A program made the position numbers and the translations under genes. A stretch of 64,000 nucleotides of DNA. Source: Paguma larvata. Lineage: Eukaryota > Chordata > Mammalia > Carnivora > Viverridae. The stretch covers positions 68,772,500-68,836,499 of the forward strand of contig CM057827.1 of assembly GCA_030068075.1 (NCBI GenBank), written 5' to 3'. Below are positions 1 through 10,926 of the stretch, one piece after another. Numbering within the stretch: position 1 is the stretch's first letter; each line of letters opens with the position of its first letter. The notes beneath the pieces were generated by a model that did not search any database, was not told the origin of the DNA, and saw only the letters and a list, made by a program, of their open reading frames with translations.

Positions 1-880
1 AGTAGGGTATTAAATTTTCTTGTTATTGTATAATCATCAATTTCTCCCTTCGCTATTTTGTTTTATCGTAATATATTTAGGTGCTCTGATGTCAGGCGTG
101 CATATATTTTTACAGTGTTTATATTCTCTTGTAAATTAATCCCTTTACCATTATACACTGACCTTTTTCAGCTCTTAACTTTTTTTTTTTTATTAAAGGT
201 CTAGTGGGTCTGATAGAAATGTATACACACCTGCTCTCTTGTTTTCCATTTACATAGGATATCTTTTCCCATCTCTATACTTTGAGGTTATGTGGGTTTC
301 TTGTAGTCATCATATAGTTGGGTCTTGTTTTTATGCATTCAGCCATTCTATGCCTTTTGCTTGTAGAATTTAATCTATTTACATTTAAAGTATTATTGAT
401 ACATAAGGACTTAATTATTTTTTGGATTTTTTCTTGTAACTCTCTTGTTCTTTTCTCCCTCTTTTCCTGTCTTCTTTTCTGAATTGATGATTTTATGTAT
501 GGTTTAACTTCCTTCTATTTTTTGTGTATCTATTGTAGGGTGCCGTTTTATATAAGCCTCGGGGTAACCATAAGCATTTTATAATAGTCTATTTTATATT
601 GATTAAAAAAACTACTCTTTACTTTCCCTGGTTGCTTTTAATGTCACAACTTTTTATATTGTGTATTCATGAACAAATTGGTATAGCTTTGTCCTTTAAC
701 CTCTGTATTAATAATTAAGTTTTTTAGTTAAGTAGTAATACACCATATTACAGTATGAATATTCTGAATTTGACTATATAGTTACTAATGTCTTGTATAT
801 TTTCATGTTATTAATTAGCATTCTTTTATTACAGCTCCAAGAACTCCTTTCAACATTTCTTAAAAGGCCGCTCCCATGAA
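1..880 (-). mobile_element. Antisense L1 remnant (start of ORF2, endonuclease side)
   Basis: The plus strand reads as the reverse complement of the endonuclease-coding part of a mammalian L1. Recognisable landmarks are ATTCAGCCATTCTATG near 339, ATTTACATTTAAAGTA near 378, and the GAACTCC-type stretch near 840-850. The element runs off the left edge, so its 3' end lies outside the window. Many indels and no long open frame indicate an old copy. I cannot assign the subfamily. Confidence 0.8.
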
Positions 881-1194
881 TTCCAACTCCTGTTTCCAAC
901 TGCCTCTCAGGCATCTGAGGTAAGGAGCCAAAGTCTGAGGCACCAACCTCTTCCTTATTCATCATGGTGTTTCCATCATTTTAATTTTTCACATCAAAAC
1001 CCCCGAGTTACAGAATCCCTTCTTTCTCTTGTGCCCATACATCTCTCTATAAGCATTGTCACCAGCTCAATCTTCCCATGTTGAAGGAAATCAACATTAT
1101 CTCACTATTTCCACTACTCCTACTTTATCCAAACAACCACCGTCATTCATTATTTCAACTGCTTCCTAACTATCGAATCTACTTTTGTTCTGGT

Positions 1195-1785
1195 TCCTTT
1201 TCAGTCTACTTTCCACATAAGTCAGAGTGATCCTGTTAAAATTTAATTCAGATTATATCGCCTGTCTAAAACCTTCTAATGGGCTCTCATCCAAACCAGA
1301 GAAAAAACCCAGTTATTGCAATATCACACCAGCCTCCCGAACCCCATCCACAGTGCCTGGCTTGCATTGTCTCTCTGACTTCATCTCCAGTACTCCCTGC
1401 TCCCCATCGCATGCTGTTCATTCCCCTTCTGTCACATTCGCTGATGTATTCCTCCTCGAGCACACATGTACCGACTGCAGGGATTTTCTGCCTGCAAGTC
1501 CTGCCTTCTTCAATGTTTTGTGTTGTTTTTCTCCGAAAGCTTCCTTATTTACTCCCTACTGTCTTCAGAGGTCACTTTCTCAGTTGCTTCTCTGTCTACC
1601 ATTTTTAAACTGCAACCCTCCACTTTCCAGGATTATTACTCCATGATCTCTATTTTACTTATTTTTAAAATTGTCTCCCCCCCAACTAACAAAATTCACA
1701 AAGGTAAAAATCTTTTTCTGTATTAAAAACTTTGTCTCTGGAACCTAAACCAGAGCATAACAATTAGTACAATAAATACATTTTA
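1195..1785 (+). mobile_element. L2 LINE 3' end
   Basis: The stretch follows the L2 3' consensus in order: CAGAGTGATCCTGTTAAAA near 1225, a 'cttctaatgggctctcatc' block near 1271, CTCTGACTTCATCTCCAG near 1373, the CACTTTCTCAG block near 1572, and a terminal ACAATAAATA near 1768. The overlapping plus-strand open frames here (1227-1646 and others) are by-products of old LINE sequence and not a gene. Confidence 0.75.
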
Positions 1786-1930
1786 TATTTATACATATAA
1801 ATATATTTATATATAAATATAAATAATAATAAAATAATTCATATATAAATATAAATATATTATAATAATATAAAATATAATAAAAATATATATATAAATA
1901 TATTTATTTATATAATAAATGATTGAAACA
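1786..1930. repeat. AT-rich low-complexity tract, (TAAATATA)-like
   Basis: About 145 bp made almost only of A and T, with TATAAATATA-like units and several self-complementary stretches. It follows directly on the L2 3' tail, so it may have grown from that tail. Confidence 0.9.
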
Positions 1931-2559
1931 ATATATAGCAATTATTAACAGGGGCACAGTATTTAGTTCACTATCCAGATGACAGCATTATAGAGAATTC
2001 AGAAAGAGGAGAAGGGGACTCCAAGGATTCTGGCAGCGATGGACTAAATAAGTGAATTGGCAAAATACAAGTGCAGAAGAAGTAAAGGCTATGGCCTTTT
2101 TTTAATTTTTGAAATTTACCAAATGCATTTTTATTTTATCCTTAAACACACAAATCATATAGGTGACTGCAGAAAACATTCCTTAAGGGACAGATTCAGT
2201 GAGATTAAAACTATACTGTAACATGCTTCTGGAAAGATGTCGAGGTTCATTGTCACCAGTATCTTTTCATCTTTTCCTTCCTTCTTAAACACTTGTATTT
2301 GTGTGTGATCTTTTGAACAGTTCTGGCCGATGAAATGTGAACTTCACATCTAGTTGCTGCTACGTCTGCTTAGCAGTTTTGTTTGTATTTGTTTGGTGTT
2401 TTGTTCACTGTGGTTCTTGACTATGTGGGTTGATGTCTATTATTTTAGAAACCTCTTAACAATATTTCTTCTATCCCGTGCTATATCTCATCCTTTTCTG
2501 ATACTCTATTTACAAACATATTTAACCACACGTCAGTATCCCTGTATTAAGTCCCATAT
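1931..2559. other. No recognised feature
   Basis: I see no recognisable repeat or exon here. The open frame at 2354-2572 has no splice signals, compositional bias or family resemblance that would support it. Confidence 0.5.
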
Positions 2560-2860
2560 GCTTTGTTATTGACCCAGTTTTGAGTTCCATAAGTTGTTCT
2601 GTCTTGTTCAAGCTGATGCTAAAATTCTTTTAAAATCTTGGATATTTTAGTTATAAAATATGTACTTTTTTGTCAATATTTGACTTAGGTATATCTGCTT
2701 CTATTGATATTTTCCTAAATTATGGGATACATTTTCTTGCCTCTTCACAAGTCTTTTATTTTTTTTTCTTTATGTATTAGACATCCTATATAAAATAACC
2801 AGTCTAAAAGCAATCTAATTTTTTTCTTCCAGAAAAGGGTTTACCCTTTCCGGTTTTGAG
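2560..2860 (-). mobile_element. Possible antisense L1 5' remnant
   Basis: The stretch around 2690-2800 (TATCTGCTTCTATTGATAT, then CTTGCCTCTTCACAAGTC) resembles the antisense 5' region of old L1M elements. The match is by eye and diverged. Confidence 0.35.
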
Positions 2861-2879
2861 CAGATGAGTTAAGAGGCTA

Positions 2880-5605
2880 ATCTTAACTATCCTAATAGAA
2901 ATTGAGCTTAGACAAAGTAAGATTTACAGAAAGATCTTGAACTCATCCCCTCCTACAGACACCAAATCTACAGCTACAAATGGATCATTTCCCTCTGAAA
3001 ATGATTTCCACAACAAAAGATAAAAAGACCACATCAAGATGGGTAGAAGAGGCTGAGACATGGTCTCACACACACAAAACCTATCCCTGATGTGGTGACA
3101 GAATAGGGAGGGACCTCATCAGACAGGCGCTTCTCCCAGAGGAGCAAGGGTTGGTGCCTCACATAGGACACCCCAACCCCTGAGACTGTAACAGAGAGGT
3201 AAATCTTCAGAGTATCTGGCTCAGAAAACCAAACGGGCTGATGTCTGGGGGTTCCAAAGTGCTGAATGAACTGCTGCCTAACAGAAGAGAAATACCACAT
3301 AGAGAATGGCAACAAAAGGAACCTCCCACCCCCAATGCTGCAAACTGCAGAGAGAAGGGATAGAAATGAGGAATCATAAGCAAATTCATCTGCCCTGGGG
3401 CAGAGAAGAAAGCCACAGCTGAAGAAACTAATATATAAAATATCCAGCCCTGGAACACCAAATGACAGGGAGCTGCTTGAACTCTCCCCAGGTCAAAAGG
3501 ACTGGTGAGCATATGGTTTATGCTACCCTCCACCTTGATAGTGCGGACAGGGCAGTATTCCAGGTGCTTCATCTCACTGGGCACCAGACCTCTCACCCAT
3601 ATCAGCCCTGAATGCAGGGTTGTTAGGGGAGAGGAAAGCTGTTGTTTAAAAGAGCAACTATAATATAAAGGAACTAGCCTTAGAACTCTGCCAGGAGGCA
3701 GGGGAACTGCTGAAACTCTCTGTAGGTTGGAGGGGCTGGAGAAAGCCCTATTCCTCTTCTACCTTGATGGTATAAATGGACCGAGGTCCAGCACCCTGGC
3801 CAGTCTACTGCCTCTGTAAACCTAGTGCCCTTAGCACAGCACACTAGAAACCCGTAGTCAGCACTCACTACAGCTCCTGCCATCACACCCAGGTGACACA
3901 GATGCAAAGTCCCCCCAGGAAACTCCATTCTCACACCACTTCAGCTTCAGATGGCTGGCTAGGGCACCCCCAGTGCAGACTTCTCTGGAATACCCCCAGG
4001 GAACCCCTACGCTGAGTACCTTGGGATGCCTCTGCTCATACCTACTTCAGCTCTTCCACCAGGATACCGTCTTTGTAGAAAGCCCCAGGTCCTGTCAACT
4101 TGTACTCACTTCAGCTTCAGCCTTCTTGCAAGAGCATCTTCAGTATAGAGAGCCCAGGGACCACCCTGTCTATACCAGACACAGATCCAGACAACCAGAA
4201 TAGTGACAAAGCTATAGTAATCAAAACAGTATGGTACTGGCACAACAACAGACACAGATAAATGGGGCAGGACAGAAAGCCCAGAAATTAAACTCACACC
4301 TGTATGGTCAATTAATCTGTGACAAAGAGGCAAGAGTATGGAATGGGGAAAAGACACTCTTCAACAAATGATTTTGGGAAAACTGGACAGCTACATGCAA
4401 AAGAATAAAACTGACCACTTTCTTATACCATACACAAAAATAAACTGAAAAGAAATTAAAAACTTAAATATGGGACTTGAAACTATAGTGCTTCTAAAAG
4501 AAAACATAGGCAGTAATCTCCTAGACACCATCTTTAGTAACATTTTTAGGGATAGGTCTCCTCAGGTAAGGAAAACAAAACCAAAAATAAATTATTGGAA
4601 CTACAACAAAACAAAAAGGAAACCTACTGAATTGGAGGAGATATTTGCAAATGATGTACACAAAAAACTTATTCAACAACACTAAAAACACACACACACA
4701 CACACAAAAGTAGGACGAGGACCCGAATAAACGTTTTTCCAAAGAAGACCTACAATTGGTCAATAGACACATGAAAAAAAAAATGCTCAACATCCCTAAT
4801 CATCAGGAAAATAAAAATCAAAACCGCAATGAGACATATTTTAAGTCATTCTTACATGGCTGAGGTGATAAATGTTGGAATAGATGTGGAAAAAAAAGTA
4901 ATGCTTTTGCACTGTTGGTGGGAATGTAAATTGGGGCAGCCACTATGGAAAACAGGATAGAGATTACTCAAAAAATTAGAAATGTCATACAATCCAGTAA
5001 TTCCACCACTGGGTATTTGCCCAAATAAAAACACTAATTTTAAAAGATATATGCACCCCTGTGTTTATTGCAGCATTATTTGTAACAGCCAAGATGTGGA
5101 AGCAATCCTAAATATTTATTAACAAATCAGTGGATAAAGAGGTTGGAAGTTGTATGTGGGGGATGGAATATTCGCCATAAAAAATGAAATCTTGCCACTT
5201 ATGATAACATCAATGGATCTAGAGGGTATTATGCTAAGTGAAATAAATCAGGCAATGATAGATACCGGATTTTACTTTTATGTGGAATATTAGAAAAAAA
5301 TGAACAAAGCAGAAACATATCCACAAATACAAAGTAACTGGTGGTCACCAGAAAGGAGATGGTGGATGGGCAAAATAGGTGGAGAGGGGGGGTAAAGTCT
5401 TCCTGTTAAGGAATAAATAAATCACAGGTGTGAAATATACAATATAGGGAATATAGTCAATGGAGTTGTGATACTGTTGTATGGTGACAGAGGGTTAGCA
5501 AGACTTGTGGCAAGCACAGCATGATGTGTAGAGCTGTTGAATCACTATGTTGTACACTTGAAACTAATGTAACTATATGCCAACAATGGTTCAATAAAGA
5601 AAAAA
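2880..5605 (+). mobile_element. L1 with 5' UTR joined to the end of ORF2
   Basis: The 5' part (2930-4200) is a GC-richer L1 5' UTR beginning with the CTTGAACTCATCCCCTCC block and containing internally repeated units. At about 4197-4204 it jumps directly into the C-terminal coding part of ORF2 (AAAGCTATAGTAATCAAAAC, then GTATGGTACTGGCACAAC). It then continues through the ORF2 end and 3' UTR to an AATAAAG and A-rich tail at 5593-5605. ORF1, the endonuclease and the reverse-transcriptase core are absent, so this is a dead, internally deleted copy. The next L1 starts immediately downstream in the same orientation. Confidence 0.75.
4688..4706. repeat. (CA)n microsatellite inside L1 ORF2
   Basis: A short CA run in the ORF2 3' coding region, at the site corresponding to the longer CA run at 19182-19214 in another L1 copy. 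Confidence 0.9.
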
Positions 5606-7873
5606 GACAAAATCCGTAGGGTTTAACTCCAGGGAAGCCTGATGGCTCTATATATGCTCTTAAAGGTCTTCCATATGATCTCACTCTCTCAGAACCAGCA
5701 CGGAGGCAGCAATTTGAAAAGCACCTGGGCCATAGGTTAAGATTTACTGAATGATTGTAGGGCATGTGCCCAAGGGTCAGGGATTGGTAGGAAATTTATC
5801 AGGAAACAGGCACTGGTGGAAGCCATCTTTGTTTCTGTCCTTCAGCCTAGCTGGCCGATGCACCAGTTTTGACCCTTCCCACGTTGCTAACACTGTTTCC
5901 ATCACCCTGGAATTCCCCTGCAGACCAACCCCATCCAACCTGCTTGCCCAGGCAGCTGTCCCCCAACAAGGCAGCTCTCACCTTGCCACACTTGGTAGCA
6001 GCCTCAGATGGGACTAGAATCTCCAAAAGGAGTTTCTGCTGGAGGAGGGCAGTTCTGGTCACTATCATGCCTGCAACAGTCACAACTGTGCCTAAAAGAC
6101 AGCCTCCCTGGGTACTAATGCCCACAGAAACGGTTGCCAGGCCTCTCAGCCAAATTTTAGGGGACAGCCCTGTCTCCCAGTATACCCACAGAAGTTGTAG
6201 CCACGTCACAATAAGAGGGCACAGGTGACTTGCACAGAAGACAGTCCTTGGAACACCTGATTTTCATAACCATAAAGGATGGCACTTTGGGGCCCCACAG
6301 GCCTTCTACATAAAACCACTATATTTAAGACCAGGAGTCATAGCTGACCTACCTCAAGTAGAAACACAGAGCCATACAAATTAAGGAGACTGAAGAATAT
6401 GTTTGAAAATAACAAGACAAAAACCTAAGAAAAAGAACAAATCGGAGATAACTAATCTACCTTATAAAGACTTCAGAACAACGATTACAAAGATGTTCAC
6501 TAAACATGAAAGAAAAGTGGATGGATTCAGTGAGAATTTCAAAAAAGAGAGAAAAATTAAAATAACCAATCAGAGCTGAATATAGTAACGGATACATGCT
6601 TTTGATGGAATGCACAGCAGCTTCGAGGACACAGAAAAACAGAACAGCAATTTGGAGGACAAAATACTGGAAATCACCCAATTAAAACAGCAAAAGAATT
6701 TTTAAAAGAAGGTGGATTCTAGGAAGTCTGGGACAACATCAAGCATATTAACATTCACATTATAGGGGTACCGGAAGGAGAAGAGTGACGGAAAGGAGAA
6801 TATCTGAAAGACAGAAAATATAATAGAAGGAATAATTCTGAAATTTCCCTAACCTGGAGAGCTATACCAAGACACAAAATAATTAACCTGTCGAAAATTA
6901 ACAAGTGAGAAAATCTAAAAAGCAGCAGAAGAAAAGCAACCCGTTTCCTACTAGGGAACACCCATAAGACTATTAGCAAAAATTTCAGCAGAAACTTTGG
7001 CCAGATGGAGGTGACAGGATCGATTTGAGGTGCTGAAAAGAAAAAGCCTATAATCAAGATTATTCTCCTTGGAGGTTATCATTCAGAATTGAAGGAGAGA
7101 TAAAGATTGAGGCAAGCAAAAACTTAAGAGCTCCTCACCACTAAACTGGCCATACAAGAAATATTGAAAAGATTATTTTAGGCAGAAAAGAAAAGGGCAT
7201 AAGCAGAGGAAAAATTATGGGAAAAAATCTCACTGGTAAAAGCAAACATATATAGTAAAGGTAGTACACCTCAATCCCTTCTAGAGCCCGTATGAAGGTT
7301 AAAAGACAAAAGGAGTAAAATCAACTGTATTCACAACAATTTGTTAAAGGACACAAATAAAAGGGGGGGGAGCAAAGATGTAGAGCTTTAAAAATGTGTT
7401 CAAACAAGGGCACCTGGGTGGCTCAGTCAGTCTAGCATCTGACTTCTGCTCAGGTCGTGATCTCATGATTCGTGGGCTTGCAGGCTCTGTGCTGACGATT
7501 CAGAGCCTGGAGCTTGTTTCAGATTCTATGTCTCCCTCTCTCTCTGCCCCTTCCCCCCCCCCCCTCAAAAATAAACAGTAAAAAAATAAAAAAATATATA
7601 AAATGTGTTCAAACATAAGTGATGGTCAACTTTAAATAGACTGGTATACACATAGGGTATGCTACACACATATGGTTGTGTTACAATAAACCAAAAACTA
7701 AAATAAAGAGAAAAAGTATCCAAGCATTAACTAAATAATCAAATCACAAGAGAATAAAACAGAGGAAAACTACAAAAACTAGAAAACAATGAACAAAATG
7801 GCAGGAAGCATAAATCTATCAATAATTATTTTAAATGCAAATGGGCCAGGTACTCCAAAAGACAAAATAGAAG
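5606..7873 (+). mobile_element. Old L1, segment 1 (5' UTR, ORF1, linker, ORF2 start)
   Basis: The sequence follows an old L1 in order. The 5' UTR includes GTCATAGCTGACCTACC near 6336. ORF1-like sequence follows, with ACATTATAGGGGTACC near 6758 and TTCAGAATTGAAGGAGAGA near 7084. After the ORF1-ORF2 linker, an ORF2 start lies at 7798 (ATG GCA...), where the endonuclease start is still readable as LSIIILNANG. The copy breaks at 7873, where a younger L1 is inserted, and resumes at 14691. A SINE interrupts it at 7406-7599. Frames are shifted and stopped throughout. The exact 5' end, between 5606 and about 5830, is uncertain. Confidence 0.75.
7406..7599 (+). mobile_element. Feliform tRNA-Lys SINE
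   Basis: The head reads GGGCACCTGGGTGGCTCAG, followed by CT-rich sequence and an A-rich tail. Perfect 15-bp target-site duplications (AAAATGTGTTCAAAC) lie at 7391-7405 and 7600-7614. It is inserted in the old L1 linker. Confidence 0.97.
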
Positions 7874-7932
7874 GGAAGAGCTAAGATGGTGAAGTAGTAG
7901 GGAGACTCTGGGCTTGCCTCATCCCTCAAATC

Positions 7933-8114
7933 ATTTTTAATGTTTATTTTTTGAAAGAAAGAGAAAGAGAGAGAGAGCACGAACAAGGGAGGGGTAAAGG
8001 CAGAGAGAGAGAGAACCCAATCCCAATCCCAAGGCTCAATCTCAGGATCATGAGATCATGACTTGAGCCAAAATTGAGTCAGATGCTTAACTGACAGAGC
8101 CACCCAGGTGCCCC
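7933..8114 (-). mobile_element. Feliform SINE in L1 5' UTR
   Basis: Read on the minus strand, it starts GGGGCACCTGGGTGGCTCTG at 8114 and ends in the A-rich tail near 7933. The GA-rich middle is the complement of the CT-rich SINE body. No clear target-site duplication is seen. Confidence 0.93.
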
Positions 8115-9239
8115 AGCATCACATTATTTCGAACACCTAGAAAAATCAATCTGATGATTAAGAGAGCAGTCTGCATAGTTAGAGAGAGAAAACCTGGCAG
8201 GTACAAGGTACAGAGATGGGAAATGGGGGAGAGAAAAGCTGTGTTGCCTTGGAGGGGTAGGAGCACTTTTTGTGAAGAGAAGAAAGCGGGACGAGCACCA
8301 GGTCAAGTTCATGAAAGAAAAGCACTCCCCCATAATGACGGACTGGGAAATCAGGAGGAATTGTCTATCACAGGTTTTTGAAAACAGTGGGACTCAAGTA
8401 CGAGGTTTTAGGACTCTGCACCATTTGACGGAGTCAATCCTGATGAGCAGCGGTGCTCCTAGAAGTGGGAGGATGGGGGCAGAGGCACAGGAGTGGACAG
8501 TGGACAACATGGTGGGGATCCCCTGGGTCACACTAGGAGACAATGTCCCCCTTCCTGGAGGGCATTTGGAAGAGGGTATATTGCCTCTCCAAGTACAAAA
8601 GACCCAGCTGGTGCCTTTAAGCAGGAGGCAAAGGTGTGCACAGAGGGCACAGAACCTGGTTGCAGCTTTTTGCTGTGTTTCACCATAAATCCCAGGCACC
8701 TGTGCAGCTTTTCTGGGACAGAATGGAGCCAGGCACAGTGCTGCGAGGCTCTCCTCTAAAAGATAGGAACAGATCCACACCTTACTGGGTCCTTTAAGGT
8801 TCAGAATTTTGAATTCCAGCCATGTGCCAGAGATAAAACACAGGACAGCTGTGGCACAATGCATGCTGACAGCCTGGGCATAGACAGGTTGAGGGCAGGG
8901 ATCTGATGGAAGGCTGGTATACAGGAGGGGAGACTGTTTGCTCATCTGGAAGGGTTTTCTGGCATGAACTCCTTGCCCTGGGGAGGAGAAAGGGTGATGC
9001 CATCTACCCCCTGCCCATGAGTGTGGTTTGACTTCAAAGTCCCCAGTGGGGACTAAAGCTGCTTACACCAAACCCTGACCATCTGGGCCCTGCAGGGACA
9101 TCTTTACTAGGGCAGGTCTGTGAGCCAGTGAAGTAGGCCTATCCCCCAAAGGATCAACACAGGCACCCCGCATGCCCCAAGTCTACTAATCATAGAGTGC
9201 TCCTACGTGTCAGCTTCAGTTCTGGTGGAAATAGAACCA

Positions 9240-9480
9240 GGCCTTTTTAAAATTCTTTTCTCTTTTTTTTCTCTTCTCTTCTCTCTCTCTCTCTTTCGTA
9301 GAATCAGGCTTATGTATTTTTTTTGTTCATTTCTTTGTTCTTTCATTTTCTCACATTTTGGATAAGGTCTTTTTTTTCTTTTGAATTAGGCTTATAGTTT
9401 TTTGTTTGTCTATTTGGGTTTGTTGTTGTTGTTCCTTTTCTTTTTGTCTTTTTTTTTTTTGGATCCGGATTTTTTTTTTT
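9240..9480 (+). repeat. Pyrimidine-rich tract in L1 5' UTR
   Basis: A long T/C-rich stretch with CTCTTCTCTTCTCTCTCTC, TTGTTGTTGTTG and poly-T runs lies between the L1 5' UTR and ORF1. It belongs to the younger L1. Confidence 0.8.
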
Positions 9481-9759
9481 AAACAGGATTCTTTTAACAA
9501 CCAATCAAAGCATATCTATTTAAAGATCTAAACAGTCCCCACTGCAAGCAAGGAGAAATTTTGCAGAGGATTGACCTGTGGGAAAAAGCAGCCAATCACA
9601 ACAGCAGAATGCACACAGCATAAACCAGACATACTTCCAGAGGCGCCAGGCCCTAGAAAATGTATGACATCGTCTTAACATAGCATTATTCTCAGGAACA
9701 GCCTACATAACAAGCTTTCATAACATGCAAAAGACAGAAACCTAGACAAACTGACAAGA

Positions 9760-10600
9760 TGGAGGAATTCTCCCCTGTGGAAAGATCAAGAAGAAGTCAC
9801 AGCCAGGGATTTGCTTAAAACAGATATAAGCAATATATCTGAACAAGAACTTAAAAGAATAGTCATAAGAATCCTAGCTGAGATTGAAAAAAACATAGAA
9901 GACACCAAAAAAACCCTTGCTGAAGAAATAAAAGACCTAAAAACTAGTCAGACTGAAATGAAAATTCTGTAACTCAGATGCAAAACTGACTGCATGTAAC
10001 CACAATAATGATAGAAACAGTACAGGAATGAAAAGGTGATGTAAAAGATAAAATTATCGAAAAAATGAAGCTTAGAAGAAGGGAAAAAACTATTAGATTA
10101 TGAATATAGACTTAGAGAACTCAGTGATTCCATACAGTACAATAATATCCCTATCATAGGAGTCCCACAAGAAGAGGATAAGGAAAAAGGGGCAGAAGAT
10201 TCTTTTGAACAAATTATAGCTGAGAACTTCCCTAATATTGGAAAGGAAAAAGACATTCAGGTCCAAGGGGCCCAGAGAACTCCCCTAAAAAATCAACAAA
10301 AACTGGTCGACACCAAGACACATCATAGTGAAACTTGGAAAATATAAAGACAGAGAATTCTGAAAGCAACTAGGGAAAAAAGGTCCTTAGCCTACAAAGG
10401 AAGATATATAAGGTTAGCAGCATATCTGTCCACAGAAATTGGGCAGGTCAGAAGGAGTGAAATAATATATTCGATGTGCTGAATGGGAAAAATGTACAGC
10501 CAAGAATACTTTATCAAGCAAGGCTGTCATTAAGAATACAAGGATAGATAAAAGGTTTCCAAGAGAAGTAAATATTAAAGTAGTTTGTGAACACTAAACC
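9760..10600 (+). pseudogene. L1 ORF1 pseudogene (RNA-binding chaperone)
   Basis: L1 ORF1 protein is a trimeric coiled-coil RNA chaperone that coats L1 RNA. The lysine- and glutamate-rich stretch around 9830-9970 (repeated GAAATAAAAGACCTAAAA-like codons) fits the coiled coil. The block CCTATCATAGGAGTCCCAC near 10151 and the later basic stretch fit the C-terminal part. Stops and frame changes appear from about 9970 on, so no intact product is possible. The start codon was not determined. Confidence 0.65.
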
Positions 10601-10626
10601 AGTTCTGCAAAAATTATTAAAAGGAA

Positions 10627-10821
10627 GGGTGCCTGGGTGGCTCGGTCAGCTAAGTGTCCAGTTCTTGGTTTTGGGTCAGTATGATCTCCCAGTTTCATGA
10701 GTTCAAGCCCTATGCTGGGCTCTGCACTAGCAGTGCAAATCCTGCTTGACTCTCTCTCTCTCTCTTCCTCCCCAACTTGTGCTGTCTCTCTTTCAAAACA
10801 AATAAATAAACTTTAAAAAAC
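10627..10821 (+). mobile_element. Feliform SINE between L1 ORF1 and ORF2
   Basis: The head is GGGTGCCTGGGTGGCTCGG, with a CT-rich run at 10751-10764 and the tail AAATAAATAAACTTTAAAAA. Flanking duplication is too diverged to assign. Confidence 0.93.
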
Positions 10822-10926
10822 AATGAATCATTAATGGAGATGGTTTGAATGGAAGAGACCAAAAGCAACAAAGATTAGAAAGGAACAGAAACAACCTACA
10901 GGAACAGGGACTTTATAAGTAATACA

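Noticed and set aside
5847..6228. Opposite-strand frames of about 120 codons
   Set aside because: This is L1 5' UTR sequence. Frames on both strands at the same place argue against a gene.
8272..8945. Long overlapping frames on both strands
   Set aside because: They fall in the 5' UTR of the younger L1, with no splice or start support.
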